In this document: piece by piece, positions 33,722 through 43,534 of the stretch
Layout: every line of letters begins with the position of its first letter
Numbering within the stretch: position 1 is the first letter of the stretch
Source: Actinomycetes bacterium
GTDB taxonomy: Bacteria; Actinomycetota; Acidimicrobiia; Spongiisociales; UBA5794
DNA: 51,084 bases
Direction of reading: 5' to 3'
Assembly (NCBI GenBank): GCA_023336815.1
Contig: JAMBLJ010000155.1
Coordinates: 1 to 51,084, forward strand
Made by a program: the position numbers and the translations under genes
The notes under the pieces: model-generated
The model's database searches: none
Told to the model about the DNA's origin: nothing
The model's input: the letters and a program-made list of their open reading frames with translations, nothing else

Positions 33722-34753
33722 TCAGGATCCGGTGACCGCGTCGTTGAGAATCTCGACCGCGTCCTTGGTGTCTCCAGAAGAGATATCGAGATGGAACACA
33801 ACGCGGATCTTGCCGCCATCGACGAGCATGGCAACACCACGTTCGAGACATGTGTCGACCACGTGCGGCGCATCGTCGACGGTGAAGTACACCATGTTCG
33901 TCTGAACCGAGTCGAGGTCCGTCGAGACGCCATCGATCAGAGCGATCTGTTCAGCGAAGATCCGTGCGTTCGCGTGGTCGTCAGCGAGTCGTTCTCTGTT
34001 GTTCTCAAGTGCGTACAGTGCGCCAGCGGCGATGAGACCCGCCTGGCGAAATCCACCACCGAACATCTGCTTGAACCGGCGGGCTTCAGCGATGAACGCT
34101 TGGTCACCTGCGAGCGCTGACCCGATCGGTGCTCCGAGTCCCTTCGAGAAGCAGACGCTGATCGTGTCGAACGGTGCGGCGTACCGCTCCACGGTGATCC
34201 CGCTTGCAGCGGAAGCGTTCCAGATTCGCGCACCATCGAGATGCGATGCCATTGAAAGCTCACGAGCAGCCGCTGTGACCTCATCGATACGTTCGACGGG
34301 CCAGATCGTTCCGCCAGCGGCGTTGTGAGTGTTCTCAACCGTCAAGAGCGTGTGTGGCTCGTAGAGATGGGACGGGAGCGAGGGGTGCGGCACGGGAACG
34401 AGTTCGGTCACATCGTCTGCGCTGAAGATCCCGTGACGTCCCTGGATCCTCTTGAGCGTGACACCTGAGTGGTGCGCAGCGCCACCCATCTCGTGGATGC
34501 CGATGTGAGCTGAGGCTTCGAGAACAACGGAGTCGCCTGGCTGAGTGTGCATCCGTAGGGCGATCTGGTTCGACATCGTGCCTGTCGGGACGTACATAGC
34601 GTCCTCTTTGCCAAGGATATCGGCGACGCGCTGCTCAAGAGCATTGACCGTGGGGTCATCCCGGTACACGTCATCGCCGACGATCGCGTTGGCGATGGCC
34701 GTACGCATGCCCGCCGAAGGTTTGGTGATGGTGTCGCTTCGGAGGTCGATCAT
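33722..34753 (-). CDS. PLP-dependent threonine aldolase-family enzyme (GntG-like)
   Basis: 343 aa. IDLRSDTITKPS at the N-terminus, VPTGTMSNQIA (PLP phosphate region), HLDGARIWN with Asp173, and FSKGLGAPIGS with the PLP-binding Lys204: all marks of the low-specificity L-threonine aldolase / beta-eliminating lyase group. Likely reaction: cleavage of L-threonine or allo-threonine to glycine and acetaldehyde. ATG at 34753; the upstream TTG is weaker. GntG (guanitoxin pathway) belongs to the same group, but nothing else of that pathway is here. Confidence 0.9.
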   Translation of the reverse strand: MIDLRSDTITKPSAGMRTAIANAIVGDDVYRDDPTVNALEQRVADILGKEDAMYVPTGTMSNQIALRMHTQPGDSVVLEASAHIGIHEMGGAAHHSGVTLKRIQGRHGIFSADDVTELVPVPHPSLPSHLYEPHTLLTVENTHNAAGGTIWPVERIDEVTAAARELSMASHLDGARIWNASAASGITVERYAAPFDTISVCFSKGLGAPIGSALAGDQAFIAEARRFKQMFGGGFRQAGLIAAGALYALENNRERLADDHANARIFAEQIALIDGVSTDLDSVQTNMVYFTVDDAPHVVDTCLERGVAMLVDGGKIRVVFHLDISSGDTKDAVEILNDAVTGS

Positions 34754-34822
34754 GGCGTCCAACTTTCTTCTCTTTGTCTGTTGTTCTCAAGTTGTGGCTG
34801 CGATGCGCGATGTGGTGGCATG

Positions 34823-35317
34823 TCAGCCCCTCATAAAGGTCCGCGGTTGCAAGAGGGTTGTCAGTGTCCCCGATGCGCCGCCAACGTTCGACCAATCCTG
34901 GCCTGCGAGCTCGATATCTGCAACCGTTGCAGTTCTCATCGCACAACGAGCTCCCGTCAGGTGGTGTACGAGCATCGACCAGGTTGGCTGATGTCCGACG
35001 ATCATCACGCGTGAGTGTGAACCCGCATGTGTGCCCAGCACGCCGAGGGTTTCGGCTACCGAGGCGCCGTAGAGCTCATCGGACAGGATCAGCCTGGCGC
35101 TCCAGCCACCCGTGACTCGTGCCAGTTCTGCCGTTGCACGGGCCCGCTTCGCCGTCGACGAGATCACAAGTTCAGGAGTGATTTCGAGATCCCTGAGCAC
35201 CTGACCCATCCGTTCGGCAGACGCGACTCCGCGGGTCGAGAGCGGTCGTCCGTGATCGTCGGGTGACCCCGTGTCCCAATCGGACTTCGCATGGCGCATG
35301 ACCATCAGGGTGAGCAT
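34823..35317 (-). CDS. SixA-type histidine phosphatase
   Basis: 164 aa. Catalytic RHG-like motif LMVMRHAKSDW near the N-terminus with its phosphate-accepting His, S-x-A-x-R-A (SSTAKRARATAEL), and the second catalytic His in IVGHQPTWS. The short form fits SixA phosphohistidine phosphatases rather than phosphoglycerate mutases. ATG at 35317. Probably in one unit with the lysoplasmalogenase-family gene and serC upstream (51-bp gap). Confidence 0.88.
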   Translation of the reverse strand: MLTLMVMRHAKSDWDTGSPDDHGRPLSTRGVASAERMGQVLRDLEITPELVISSTAKRARATAELARVTGGWSARLILSDELYGASVAETLGVLGTHAGSHSRVMIVGHQPTWSMLVHHLTGARCAMRTATVADIELAGQDWSNVGGASGTLTTLLQPRTFMRG

Positions 35318-35368
35318 GCCGGAAAGCGTACTCGTTCGACGGTCTCTCGAGGTATGGAGCTGGGCCAA

Positions 35369-35986
35369 TCAGACGGAGGCAACGAACAAAGGCTGCGCCG
35401 TGAAGTACATCGGGAGACCGATGACACGGTTCAGATGTCCTGGTGACACGAAACGTTGGCGGGCGACGAAGACATCGGAACCAGCGAACACGACCGCACC
35501 GAATGGTATGCGGGCGTCGAGCATGGTGCCTTGTGTAGCGAACGCAAGAACGACCATGATGGAGATGATCGCCACGTAGCCCACGAGGGGGACCTTGAGT
35601 TCTCCGGGTGCGTGGGGTACAAGCCACTCGCAGGTTCGCCAGCCCATGAAGCCCACGACAACCAGGGCCGGTACAAGCACCACGACGACAGGTGATCGGA
35701 CGACGAACGCAACGGAGTACAGCACGTGTGCCCCCGCAAAGGACAGCAGTCCAGCAATGAACGCGCCACGACCTGGGAAGCTGAGTGCAAGGTCACCGAT
35801 CCACGAGGCGATAAGTGCGGCGAGGATCGCCCATCCGTAGGGTGAAGGCGCAGGGTTTCCTGACCAGAACATGAGTACAACACCCGTTGAGGCTGCCATC
35901 TTGAACGAGCGTGCCGCACCCGTGTGGCCCTCGTCTACGAGCGCAGCAGCGACGGCCAGAGCGATGATGATCGCTATCCAGATCAC
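35369..35986 (-). CDS. YhhN/lysoplasmalogenase-family membrane protein
   Basis: 205 aa, about 7-8 transmembrane helices with almost no soluble part. The family marks are KMAASTGVVLMFW, SWIGDLALSFPGRGAFIAGLLSFAGAHVLY (acidic D-x-x-L and G-x-x-x-F-x-x-x-H), and AGSDVFVARQRF. Relatives hydrolyse lysoplasmalogen; whether this organism makes plasmalogens is not shown. GTG start overlaps the serC stop (ATGTGA). Confidence 0.82.
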   Translation of the reverse strand: MIWIAIIIALAVAAALVDEGHTGAARSFKMAASTGVVLMFWSGNPAPSPYGWAILAALIASWIGDLALSFPGRGAFIAGLLSFAGAHVLYSVAFVVRSPVVVVLVPALVVVGFMGWRTCEWLVPHAPGELKVPLVGYVAIISIMVVLAFATQGTMLDARIPFGAVVFAGSDVFVARQRFVSPGHLNRVIGLPMYFTAQPLFVASV

Positions 35987-37098
35987 ATTCGTTCGGCGAC
36001 GTAGTCGAAACAGGCCGTGAGTGCCTCGACATCGCTGGTCGGGATGTTCGGGAATGTTGCGATACGAAGCTGGTTTCGTCCGAGCTTGCGGTAGCCCTCA
36101 ATGTCGACGATGCCGTTGTCCCTCAGGATCGCTGCGATCGCGTCTGCGGACACCGACGGAGTGAGATCGAGTGTTACAACAGTTGGGGATCGGAACCGCT
36201 CGTTCTCGACGAAGGGTTGGGCGAAATCAGATCGGTGTGCCCACGAATAGAGATGTCGGGATGAACGTTCACTATGCCGCGCTGCCTCCCTGATACCTCC
36301 CGTCTTGAGCATCGACGAGATCTGACGCTCGATGAGGTACAACGTCACCAACGCCGGTGTGTTGTATGTCTGGTTCTTGCGGCTGTTGTCGAGTGCGATC
36401 GCAAGCGAGAGCGACGACGGGATCCACCGTTTTGACGCTGCCAGTTCATGGATTCGATCGATAGCGGCGGGACTCATGATCGCTATCCAGAGTCCACCCT
36501 CGGAACCCAGGGCCTTTTGGGGCGAGAAGTAGTACACATCGATCTCGACAGGATCGATGTGTATGGCACCCGCCGCCGAAGTGCCATCGACGACCACCAG
36601 GGCGTCGCCAGTGCGAGCGAAGGGCGCAAGGACACCTGTCGACGTTTCGTTGTGAATATACGCAGCGACATCGACACCCTCACAGTCTTCCGGCTCGGGT
36701 GCCGATCCGTACTCGGCGCTGATGATCACCGGAGCGTCCAGATGAGGGGCAGAAGCCGCTACCGCTGCGAACTTCTCGGAAAACTCACCACACACGAAAT
36801 GTGCAGACCGATTGGAGATCAGCCCGAACGCTGCGGCGTCCCAGAAGAGCGTTGCGCCACCGACGCCGAGTACCACCTCATACCCGTCAGGTAGGTTGTA
36901 CATGCGGGTTAGCCCGTCCTGAACGGATCGGACCACATCGCGCACACCTGATCGTCGATGACTTGTACCGAGGTACATATCACCGGGATCTCCCAGTTCC
37001 TGGACGAATCGGGAATCGACTCTGCTCGGCCCAGATCCGAACCGGCCATCGTGAGGGAGCATGTCATCGGGGATTGTGATGGTGGTGTGTCGCGCCAT
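35983..37098 (-). CDS. serC: Phosphoserine aminotransferase
   Basis: 371 aa of the actinobacterial SerC type: [10 protein letters not shown] at the start, [27 protein letters not shown], and [14 protein letters not shown] with the PLP-binding Lys. It makes phosphoserine from 3-phosphohydroxypyruvate and glutamate (serine and indirectly glycine and cysteine synthesis). ATG at 37098. Divergent from the class I aminotransferase gene, 42-bp gap. Confidence 0.93.
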   Translation of the reverse strand: MARHTTITIPDDMLPHDGRFGSGPSRVDSRFVQELGDPGDMYLGTSHRRSGVRDVVRSVQDGLTRMYNLPDGYEVVLGVGGATLFWDAAAFGLISNRSAHFVCGEFSEKFAAVAASAPHLDAPVIISAEYGSAPEPEDCEGVDVAAYIHNETSTGVLAPFARTGDALVVVDGTSAAGAIHIDPVEIDVYYFSPQKALGSEGGLWIAIMSPAAIDRIHELAASKRWIPSSLSLAIALDNSRKNQTYNTPALVTLYLIERQISSMLKTGGIREAARHSERSSRHLYSWAHRSDFAQPFVENERFRSPTVVTLDLTPSVSADAIAAILRDNGIVDIEGYRKLGRNQLRIATFPNIPTSDVEALTACFDYVAERM

Positions 37099-37140
37099 GC
37101 CTATCGTTCGCCTCTCGAATCGATACCCACAGGGAGCGTA

Positions 37141-38352
37141 GTGCCGGTGACGAACCGCGGATCTATCTCACAGAGAGCCATCAACGTCCAGCCCTCAGCC
37201 ACTCTCGCGATCACCAATCAGGCGAATACCCTCAAGGCTCAAGGTATTCCGGTGATCGGTTTTGGTGCTGGCGAGCCGGACTTTCCGACCCCCGATGCGA
37301 TCGTGGCGGCGGCCGTGAAGGCTGCTGCGGATCCATCGGCTCACCGATACTCGCCGTCGGCAGGTCTTCCTGCCCTCCGCGAGGCGATCGCAATGAAGAC
37401 CGCCCGAGACTCGGGATATGCAATCGATCCGTCATCCGTGGTCGTGACCAACGGTGGGAAACACGCGGTGTACCAGACGTGTCAGGTGTTGCTCGATCCT
37501 GGAGATGAGGTGCTCCTGCCTGCTCCGTACTGGGTGACGTACCCCAGTGCCATCGAACTCGCCGGGGCAACGACGGTACCGATCCCCACTGATGAGTCGT
37601 CGAACTTCACCGTAACCGTCGATGCGCTTGATGCGGCCTACACCGACCGGACGAAGATGCTTATCTTCGTGAGTCCCTCGAACCCGACGGGCGCCGTCTA
37701 CACACCGGATCAGGCCCGCCAGATAGGGGAGTGGGCAGCTGAACGTGGCATCTGGGTCATGACGGATGAGATCTACGAACACCTGGTGTATGGCGATGCT
37801 GTGTTCACGTCTCTCCCCGTGCTTGTTCCGGATCTCGCCGATCGCTGTGTGGTCGTGAACGGGGTTGCCAAAACGTACGCAATGACCGGTTGGCGGGTTG
37901 GCTGGATGATCGGCCCCGATGTCGTGTCGAAGGGTGCCACACGTATCCAATCGCATCTCTCGTCCAATGTGAACAACATTGCTCAGCTCGCAGCGCTCGA
38001 AGCCGTGACAGGTTCGCTGGATGCGGTCGCCAACATGCGCGAAGCCTTCGACCGGAGACGCAAGAAGATGTTTTCGCTGCTCAACACGATCGATGGTGTG
38101 ACGTGTGCGGAACCTCAGGGGGCCTTCTATGCCTTCCCGAACATGACAGGACTCCTTGGTCGCACCATCCAGGGCGAAACAGCAACCACGACCCTCGATC
38201 TGGCCGCACTGCTGCTTGACAAGGCCAACGTCGCGATCGTGCCAGGGGAAGCGTTCGGCGCACCAGGGTACGCACGGCTCTCGTTCGCTCTCAGCGACGA
38301 AGATCTCGTTGAGGGTCTGACGCGTATCGCTGATCTCGTCAGTTCAGATTGA
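37141..38352 (+). CDS. aspC: Class I pyridoxal-phosphate aminotransferase (aspartate-type)
   Basis: 403 aa from GTG at 37141 (AGGGAG 4 nt upstream; GTG at 37147 is an alternative). [39 protein letters not shown] and [15 protein letters not shown] with PLP Lys244 are the fold-type I, subgroup I-gamma marks of bacterial aspartate/prephenate aminotransferases. Longer reads into the serC promoter are rejected. It should exchange the amino group of aspartate and glutamate, but prephenate or other substrates remain possible. Its 3' end overlaps the convergent AroQ fusion by 14 nt. Confidence 0.92.
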   Translation: MPVTNRGSISQRAINVQPSATLAITNQANTLKAQGIPVIGFGAGEPDFPTPDAIVAAAVKAAADPSAHRYSPSAGLPALREAIAMKTARDSGYAIDPSSVVVTNGGKHAVYQTCQVLLDPGDEVLLPAPYWVTYPSAIELAGATTVPIPTDESSNFTVTVDALDAAYTDRTKMLIFVSPSNPTGAVYTPDQARQIGEWAAERGIWVMTDEIYEHLVYGDAVFTSLPVLVPDLADRCVVVNGVAKTYAMTGWRVGWMIGPDVVSKGATRIQSHLSSNVNNIAQLAALEAVTGSLDAVANMREAFDRRRKKMFSLLNTIDGVTCAEPQGAFYAFPNMTGLLGRTIQGETATTTLDLAALLLDKANVAIVPGEAFGAPGYARLSFALSDEDLVEGLTRIADLVSSD

Positions 38353-39466
38353 GCTGACGAAGAGCCTCGAGCAACGTTCCGAACGAAACATCGTGCGGGT
38401 CGATCACCGCCATGTGCTCGACGTCACCTGCTGCGTGCTGGACAACAGTCTCAGGATGGAGCGCTGCATACGTTGTGGACTGGGTATCTGGAACGCTCGT
38501 GTCACGAACTCCATGGATGATGTGGACCGGACGCAGCGGTTCGCCATCGAGCGTAGGCGCCGACCTGTGTGATCCCAACGCGGACGCGACAGGGTCATCT
38601 TCGGGTCTCGTCGCGGAGATGGCGGCGAGATCTGTCACCGGTGCCAGTGCGACCACGCCCACCAGACCCGGATCCTCGTGAGCACGCCGGATGGCTAGGA
38701 AACCACCAGCCGAATGCCCGATGAGTACGATCCGCGATCCATCGATCCCATGATCCGCTCCGTGTGCACGCAGCCATGTAGTGGCGTCGGCGACGTTCCC
38801 GATGGCGGTCTCGAGGGAATCCTCTCCTCTGGTGTACTCCACGTTGGCCGTCGCCCAACCATGACCGGTGAGGGAAGTCGCCAGGGGCGACATCAGATCG
38901 CGGGTCCATTGATCCCTCCAGAATCCACCGTGCACGAGCATTGCCACGGGTGCAGGTTCCTGGGAGCGTGGCGTTCGCAGGTCGATGACGGTGTCTGGCG
39001 TGGAACCGGCATCGTAGGAGATCGTTGTTGGGGGCATTGCGATATATGCAGCAAGATGGTCGATGGCGTTGATGTACCCGGTTGTGCCTCGCCCGTATAC
39101 GACAGCGATCGCTGCTGGTGCCGTGACGGATGTGCGTCGCCAGGGTTCGCGCTCCATGACGTTCGAAATGTGGACTTCAACGGTGGGGAGATCGACCGCG
39201 ATGAGGGCATCGTAGATCGCATAGCTGTAGTGGGTGAATGCACCGCCATTGAGCACGATGCCGTTGAACTTGCCACGTGCGTTCTGGATCGCATCGATGA
39301 TGGCGCCCTCGTGGTTGGACTGGCACGTTGCAATACCGATGCCGATGCGTGTGGCGTGCATCCGCCAGGAACGCTCGAGGTCGGCCAGGGTCTCCGTGCC
39401 GTAGGTAGAGGGTTCACGTGTGCCAAGGAGATTGAGATTCGGTCCGTTGATGACGAGGATGCGCAT
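38339..39466 (-). CDS. aroQ: Fusion: type II 3-dehydroquinate dehydratase (AroQ) + alpha/beta hydrolase
   Basis: 375 aa in one frame. Residues 1-146 are Aro[20 protein letters not shown] with catalytic Tyr22, EVHISN with His99, REPWRRTSV with Arg; in the NPGA position it reads NGGA (73-76). Residues about 165-375 are a BD-FAE/kynurenine-formamidase-like esterase: HGGFWRDQW (179-187) oxyanion motif, GHSAGG with Ser252, Asp322 and His351 complete the triad. AroQ removes water from dehydroquinate in the shikimate pathway; the hydrolase substrate is unknown. No stop or second ribosome binding site at the join. ATG at 39466, in line with lplA-like upstream (27-bp gap). Confidence 0.93.
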   Translation of the reverse strand: MRILVINGPNLNLLGTREPSTYGTETLADLERSWRMHATRIGIGIATCQSNHEGAIIDAIQNARGKFNGIVLNGGAFTHYSYAIYDALIAVDLPTVEVHISNVMEREPWRRTSVTAPAAIAVVYGRGTTGYINAIDHLAAYIAMPPTTISYDAGSTPDTVIDLRTPRSQEPAPVAMLVHGGFWRDQWTRDLMSPLATSLTGHGWATANVEYTRGEDSLETAIGNVADATTWLRAHGADHGIDGSRIVLIGHSAGGFLAIRRAHEDPGLVGVVALAPVTDLAAISATRPEDDPVASALGSHRSAPTLDGEPLRPVHIIHGVRDTSVPDTQSTTYAALHPETVVQHAAGDVEHMAVIDPHDVSFGTLLEALRQLNLN

Positions 39467-39493
39467 GTGATGAGTCTTGATGGTTCGGCGCTG

Positions 39494-40255
39494 TCACGCA
39501 AGTACCGGTGGCACATGGTGTGAGCGCAGCGTGCGTGCCAACCGTGCAGTTGCCGTGTCAGGGGCGACCTGGTGCACCCGCCGATCCTCGGCAACAGCGG
39601 CCACGAGATACTCCGCAACGATGTCAGGCGCAACGGACGTCGCGTCGGCGACGCTCCCGGTTTGCGACGGATCGAACGGGATCTCGAGAAACCCATAGAT
39701 CGGTTCGAGGACCGCATTGATCGTGTGTGGATCGTTCACAACGATCATGCCACCGATCTGTGCCGCGTGTTTGGTGAGACGCTGGCCGACACCCATGACC
39801 TTGCCACCATCGACGAGGTGGACGCTGTACCTCCCTGCACAGTATTCGTCCGGCAACTCGCCGACCTGTGCATCGATGTCGAGCCGTCCGAGAACGCCGA
39901 CAACGGCGTTGGCGAGTCTCTCGAAACGGGTGCGCATGTTCTTCGCTGGATCGTTATCAGGGAGTGTCCATGCAAAACGAACGGTGCCAGGATGGAACAC
40001 CACGGCACGTCCTCCGGCAATCCGTATGGTCGAATCGAAGCCAGCCCTGACCGATGAGGCGACGGCCTGGTCGAATCTTGCGGATATCGCGTCGTGTTTC
40101 CCGAACGCAACGACACGATGCGGCATACCTACCTGGAGAGTCTCCGGTAGATCCCCCGTGCTCACGAGCTGGAGGATGGCGCGAGACGTCGCAGTGTCGA
40201 GTGCGGCGTCACCGGTGAGATGGCCTGAGATCACATGGAGGGGAGTGGATGTCAC
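39494..40255 (-). CDS. Lipoate/biotin-protein ligase-like protein (LplA family)
   Basis: 253 aa from GTG at 40255. LTGDAALDTATSRAIL at the N-terminus, RIAGGRAVVFHPGTV (the GGR motif of the lipoyl-binding loop), and YSVHLVDGGKVMGVGQRLT with the catalytic Lys are the marks of the LplA/BPL catalytic fold. It probably attaches lipoate or octanoate to E2 proteins or glycine cleavage H protein. Start with no strong ribosome binding site; the ATG at 40342 is possible, but would place 29 extra residues with no match to the family. Likely in one unit with the AroQ fusion downstream. Confidence 0.85.
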   Translation of the reverse strand: MTSTPLHVISGHLTGDAALDTATSRAILQLVSTGDLPETLQVGMPHRVVAFGKHDAISARFDQAVASSVRAGFDSTIRIAGGRAVVFHPGTVRFAWTLPDNDPAKNMRTRFERLANAVVGVLGRLDIDAQVGELPDEYCAGRYSVHLVDGGKVMGVGQRLTKHAAQIGGMIVVNDPHTINAVLEPIYGFLEIPFDPSQTGSVADATSVAPDIVAEYLVAAVAEDRRVHQVAPDTATARLARTLRSHHVPPVLA

Positions 40256-40352
40256 ACGTCCGAGGGTAGGCCACGGCTGTATCGCAGCTCCCAGGTCTGT
40301 CAGCGACTCCCGGTCGCTGTCGTTAGCCAGGAATCGTGCCATCCTTCTCATC

Positions 40353-41030
40353 ATGAAACGTCTCGCGCTCCTGCTGATGTCGCTGTCGCTCCTCGCCACA
40401 GCTTGCGGTCAGACAGGCGTGCTCGATGGGATAGGTGAACGCACCCAGGCCTTCGTAGAGGGCGACGTCACAACAACCTCTTTCGTGGTGGCCATAGCGG
40501 CGGGTACAGGTGATGAGGGCGTCATCGGTGCAGATGACGTGTTGTGGTTCAACGACGACATCGGTGAACAGGTCGGGGGATCACCAGACGATGTTGTTCG
40601 AGGGGTGTGGTCGAGAAAACTCAACAGCCGGTTCATTCAGGCTTCACGCGTCGAGATCGCTCGTGCGATGCCAGCGATTCGATTCCCAGCGAAGGTTCCG
40701 TCCGACATTCGCTGGGTAACAAGCCAACTCGTCTTCGATACATCGAAGGGATCACTTGACCCGGACACCTCGGCTGCGTTCGGGTTGTGGACTGCAGAAC
40801 CGTATCAGTCGGATACGAACAGGCTCGGAGTGCTTCGCGTTGGACGGGCTTCTGTTGATGCTCCGTCTGATCGGTCGGACGTCGTGCCCATCCTCGTACC
40901 AGACGGGATCAGCCTCGGTTGGACCGAGTCAGGACATCGATACGAGTTGTTCTGTCGGTCGTCGATTTCGGACGAGCTGTGCACCGATGTAGCTCAGTCG
41001 ATGGAGCTACTGGCGGAACTGCTTCCCTAG
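40353..41030 (+). CDS. Lipoprotein, unknown function
   Basis: 225 aa. Signal peptide KRLALLLMSLSLLATAC with lipobox LATAC (Cys18). The mature part (about 207 residues) has a mixed alpha/beta pattern and two Cys near the end (LFCRS, ELCTD) that may form a disulphide. ATG at 40353; the in-frame upstream stretch is antisense to the lplA-like gene and is rejected. No family recognised. 57 bp upstream of the ABC exporter. Confidence 0.72.
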   Translation: MKRLALLLMSLSLLATACGQTGVLDGIGERTQAFVEGDVTTTSFVVAIAAGTGDEGVIGADDVLWFNDDIGEQVGGSPDDVVRGVWSRKLNSRFIQASRVEIARAMPAIRFPAKVPSDIRWVTSQLVFDTSKGSLDPDTSAAFGLWTAEPYQSDTNRLGVLRVGRASVDAPSDRSDVVPILVPDGISLGWTESGHRYELFCRSSISDELCTDVAQSMELLAELLP

Positions 41031-41087
41031 ATCACGTTCGTGCGACCGTTTCAGGCATGACACCGGCTTCCTAGAGTTCCTACCGCA

Positions 41088-42983
41088 ATGCATGGGAATT
41101 CCTTCGGCGCGTTCATGCGCCATGACGAGACGCAAGAGCCACCAGCGATCGATCGCGCACTCCTCAAACGTGTGATCGGGTACGCACGGCCGTTTCGTGG
41201 CCAACTCGTCGTCGTACTGCTCACCATCGTCGTGATATCTGTGCTGTCGCTCGCACCGCCGCTCATCATGAGGACACTCATCGATACTGCTATCCCCAAC
41301 GAAGACCTCAGACTGGTCACATGGCTCGGACTCGGCATGGTCGCTGTCCCGCTCGTGAACGGTGTCTTCGGCGTCCTTCAGCGCAGATCAACAGCACGGA
41401 TGGGCGAGGGCATCATCTTCGATCTGCGACGCGAGTTGTTCGACCACCTTCAGGCTATGTCACTCGGTTTCTACACGAACACGAAGACAGGCGAACTGAT
41501 GAGTCGCTTGAACTCAGACGTGATCGGTGCTCAGCAGGCTGTGACGAGCACGTTCGTTGCGCTCGTTGCCAACGTGTTCACGGTCGTGTTGACCGCGTTC
41601 GTTATGTTGAGACTCGAGTGGCGGCTCACGCTGATCGCGGTTTCGATCTTGCCGCTCTTCATCATCGCCTCCCGACAAGTCGGAGTTCGGCTACGCGATG
41701 TGCGGCGTCAGCAGATGGTGAACAACGCCACGATGAACACCCTCATGCAGGAGACGCTTTCGGTATCCGGTGCCCTTCTCGTGAAGCTGTTCGGAAGGGC
41801 AGAATACGAGTCGAACCGCTTCGCGAACTCTGCTGCAGAGGTGAGAGATCTCGGTATTCGACAAGCAGTGATTGGACGCTGGTTCTTCATGGCACTCGGG
41901 CTTGTATCTGCGTTGGGTACAGCGATCACATTCTGGCTTGGCGCCGTGTTCGTGATCAACGGAATCATCACGCTCGGAACGATCGTCGCACTGAGCGCGT
42001 ATCTCACCTCGTTGTACGGGCCACTGACGGCCCTCGCGAATGCACGTGTCGAGTTCACAACGTCGCTCGTTTCATTCGAACGGGTCTTTGAGGTACTCGA
42101 TCTTCCACTGGACGTTCCTCCACCCGAGGATCCGATCGTGCTCGACAAAGCCGCCGGAGCGCTCGAATTCCGCGATGTTTCATTCTCCTACGCGGCGAGT
42201 GCTGGTGCGGGACTGGAATCTGTCCGCCGCTTCGGTTGGGGCGACTCGGGTCTCGTCGAAGATGTCGGGCAGGGGAAGTCGGGCGGCTGGACCCTCGATC
42301 AGGTTTCTTTCACCGTTCTACCAGGCCAAACCGTCGCCCTCGTTGGCCCCTCCGGTGCAGGCAAGACCACGATGACGTATCTGGTGCCGCGCCTCTACGA
42401 CGTGTCGCGGGGGGCTGTGCTCCTCGATGGTGTGGATGTGCGAAACCTCGATACGCGGTCATTGGCCCGAGCTGTGGGTGTCGTGACCCAGGAGCCCTAT
42501 CTCTTTCATGACACGATCGAAGCCAATCTCAGATATGCAAGGCCTGATGCCTCGCTGGAGGAGCTCAGAGAGGCGGCGTCGGTGGCGAACATTCTTGACC
42601 ACATCGACTCGCTGCCGGAAGGTCTCGCAACGCGGGTAGGGGAGCGGGGGTACCGGCTTTCGGGTGGCGAGAAGCAGCGACTTGCGATCGCACGTGTCGT
42701 CCTCAAGGACCCGGCGCTTCTCATACTCGATGAGGCGACTTCCCATCTCGATGCACATTCGGAGGCACTGGTTCAGGAGGCGCTAGAACGTGTCATGCGG
42801 GACCGAACCTCGCTTGTCATTGCGCATCGCCTTTCCACGATCCTCAACGCGGATCTGATCCTCGTGATTGACCGCGGTACCGTTCTCGAGTCAGGTACCC
42901 ATCGAGAGTTGATCGAGCAGTCGGGTCTGTACTCACGGCTCTTCGCAACACAGTTCAGTGTCGTCGATGATGGGGCCACATGA
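41088..42983 (+). CDS. ABC exporter, fused membrane and ATPase domains (MsbA/multidrug type)
   Basis: 631 aa. Six membrane helices (residues about 40-300), then an ATPase with Walker A GPSGAGKTT (about 419-427), Q-loop VTQEPYLFHD, signature RLSGGEKQR, Walker B LLILDEATSHLD. A half-transporter of the type that exports lipids or drugs as a homodimer. Between the first ATPase strand (LEFRDVSFSYA) and VSFTVLPGQ there are about 30 extra residues (SAGAGLESVRRFGWGDSGLV and more), not usual. ATG at 41088 or 41115. Overlaps the lipoprotein gene downstream by 4 nt. Confidence 0.93.
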   Translation: MHGNSFGAFMRHDETQEPPAIDRALLKRVIGYARPFRGQLVVVLLTIVVISVLSLAPPLIMRTLIDTAIPNEDLRLVTWLGLGMVAVPLVNGVFGVLQRRSTARMGEGIIFDLRRELFDHLQAMSLGFYTNTKTGELMSRLNSDVIGAQQAVTSTFVALVANVFTVVLTAFVMLRLEWRLTLIAVSILPLFIIASRQVGVRLRDVRRQQMVNNATMNTLMQETLSVSGALLVKLFGRAEYESNRFANSAAEVRDLGIRQAVIGRWFFMALGLVSALGTAITFWLGAVFVINGIITLGTIVALSAYLTSLYGPLTALANARVEFTTSLVSFERVFEVLDLPLDVPPPEDPIVLDKAAGALEFRDVSFSYAASAGAGLESVRRFGWGDSGLVEDVGQGKSGGWTLDQVSFTVLPGQTVALVGPSGAGKTTMTYLVPRLYDVSRGAVLLDGVDVRNLDTRSLARAVGVVTQEPYLFHDTIEANLRYARPDASLEELREAASVANILDHIDSLPEGLATRVGERGYRLSGGEKQRLAIARVVLKDPALLILDEATSHLDAHSEALVQEALERVMRDRTSLVIAHRLSTILNADLILVIDRGTVLESGTHRELIEQSGLYSRLFATQFSVVDDGAT

Positions 42984-43534
42984 TGAGATGGATTGGCCTG
43001 TTCGCTGTGTTTCTGGTTGGTTGCGTTCAGCCAGCCCTGTCTGTGGAGGCGTACGCGACGTCCTTGGAATTGGCGTCCGACGCCTATGTCGCTGACGCCC
43101 AGCGTCTGTCGACCGGCTACCAGGATCAGGTGATCGATGAGATACGTACGATGATCGAGAGCAGCCCGGATGATGCTGCGTCTCGTGCGGTCGGTATCAC
43201 TTCGGCGGCAACGACCGACTACCTCGGGGTCCTCGCCGACGACATGCTGGTGTTCCTAGACAGTGTGGACGAGCTCAACCCACCATCAGAGATCAGCGAA
43301 CAACATGAAGAGTTCGTTGCCGCGATTCGTTCCGTCCACGAGTCGATTCCTGGCACGATCGATGTGGTTAGGGAGTCAGACTCGATCGACGGCATCCGTT
43401 TCGCCCTCACGTCGTCAGGTTTCGCTGACGGTCAGATCCGCTGGACTGCAGCGTGTACATCGCTCGAGATGGCGGTGCGGAGCCTGGGACAGGGTATCGA
43501 TATCGGGTGTGTCCGGCCAGAGATCGCCCCGTGA
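42980..43534 (+). CDS. Lipoprotein, unknown function
   Basis: 184 aa with signal peptide RWIGLFAVFLVGC (lipobox FLVGC) and a mature part that is mostly helical, with long amphipathic segments (ASDAYVADAQRLSTGYQDQV) that could form a helical bundle. Two Cys at the end (AACTSLE, IGCVRPE). Translationally coupled to the ABC exporter (4-nt overlap) and to the NUDIX gene (GTGA). A periplasm- or surface-facing partner of the exporter is possible (inference). No family recognised. Confidence 0.75.
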   Translation: MMRWIGLFAVFLVGCVQPALSVEAYATSLELASDAYVADAQRLSTGYQDQVIDEIRTMIESSPDDAASRAVGITSAATTDYLGVLADDMLVFLDSVDELNPPSEISEQHEEFVAAIRSVHESIPGTIDVVRESDSIDGIRFALTSSGFADGQIRWTAACTSLEMAVRSLGQGIDIGCVRPEIAP

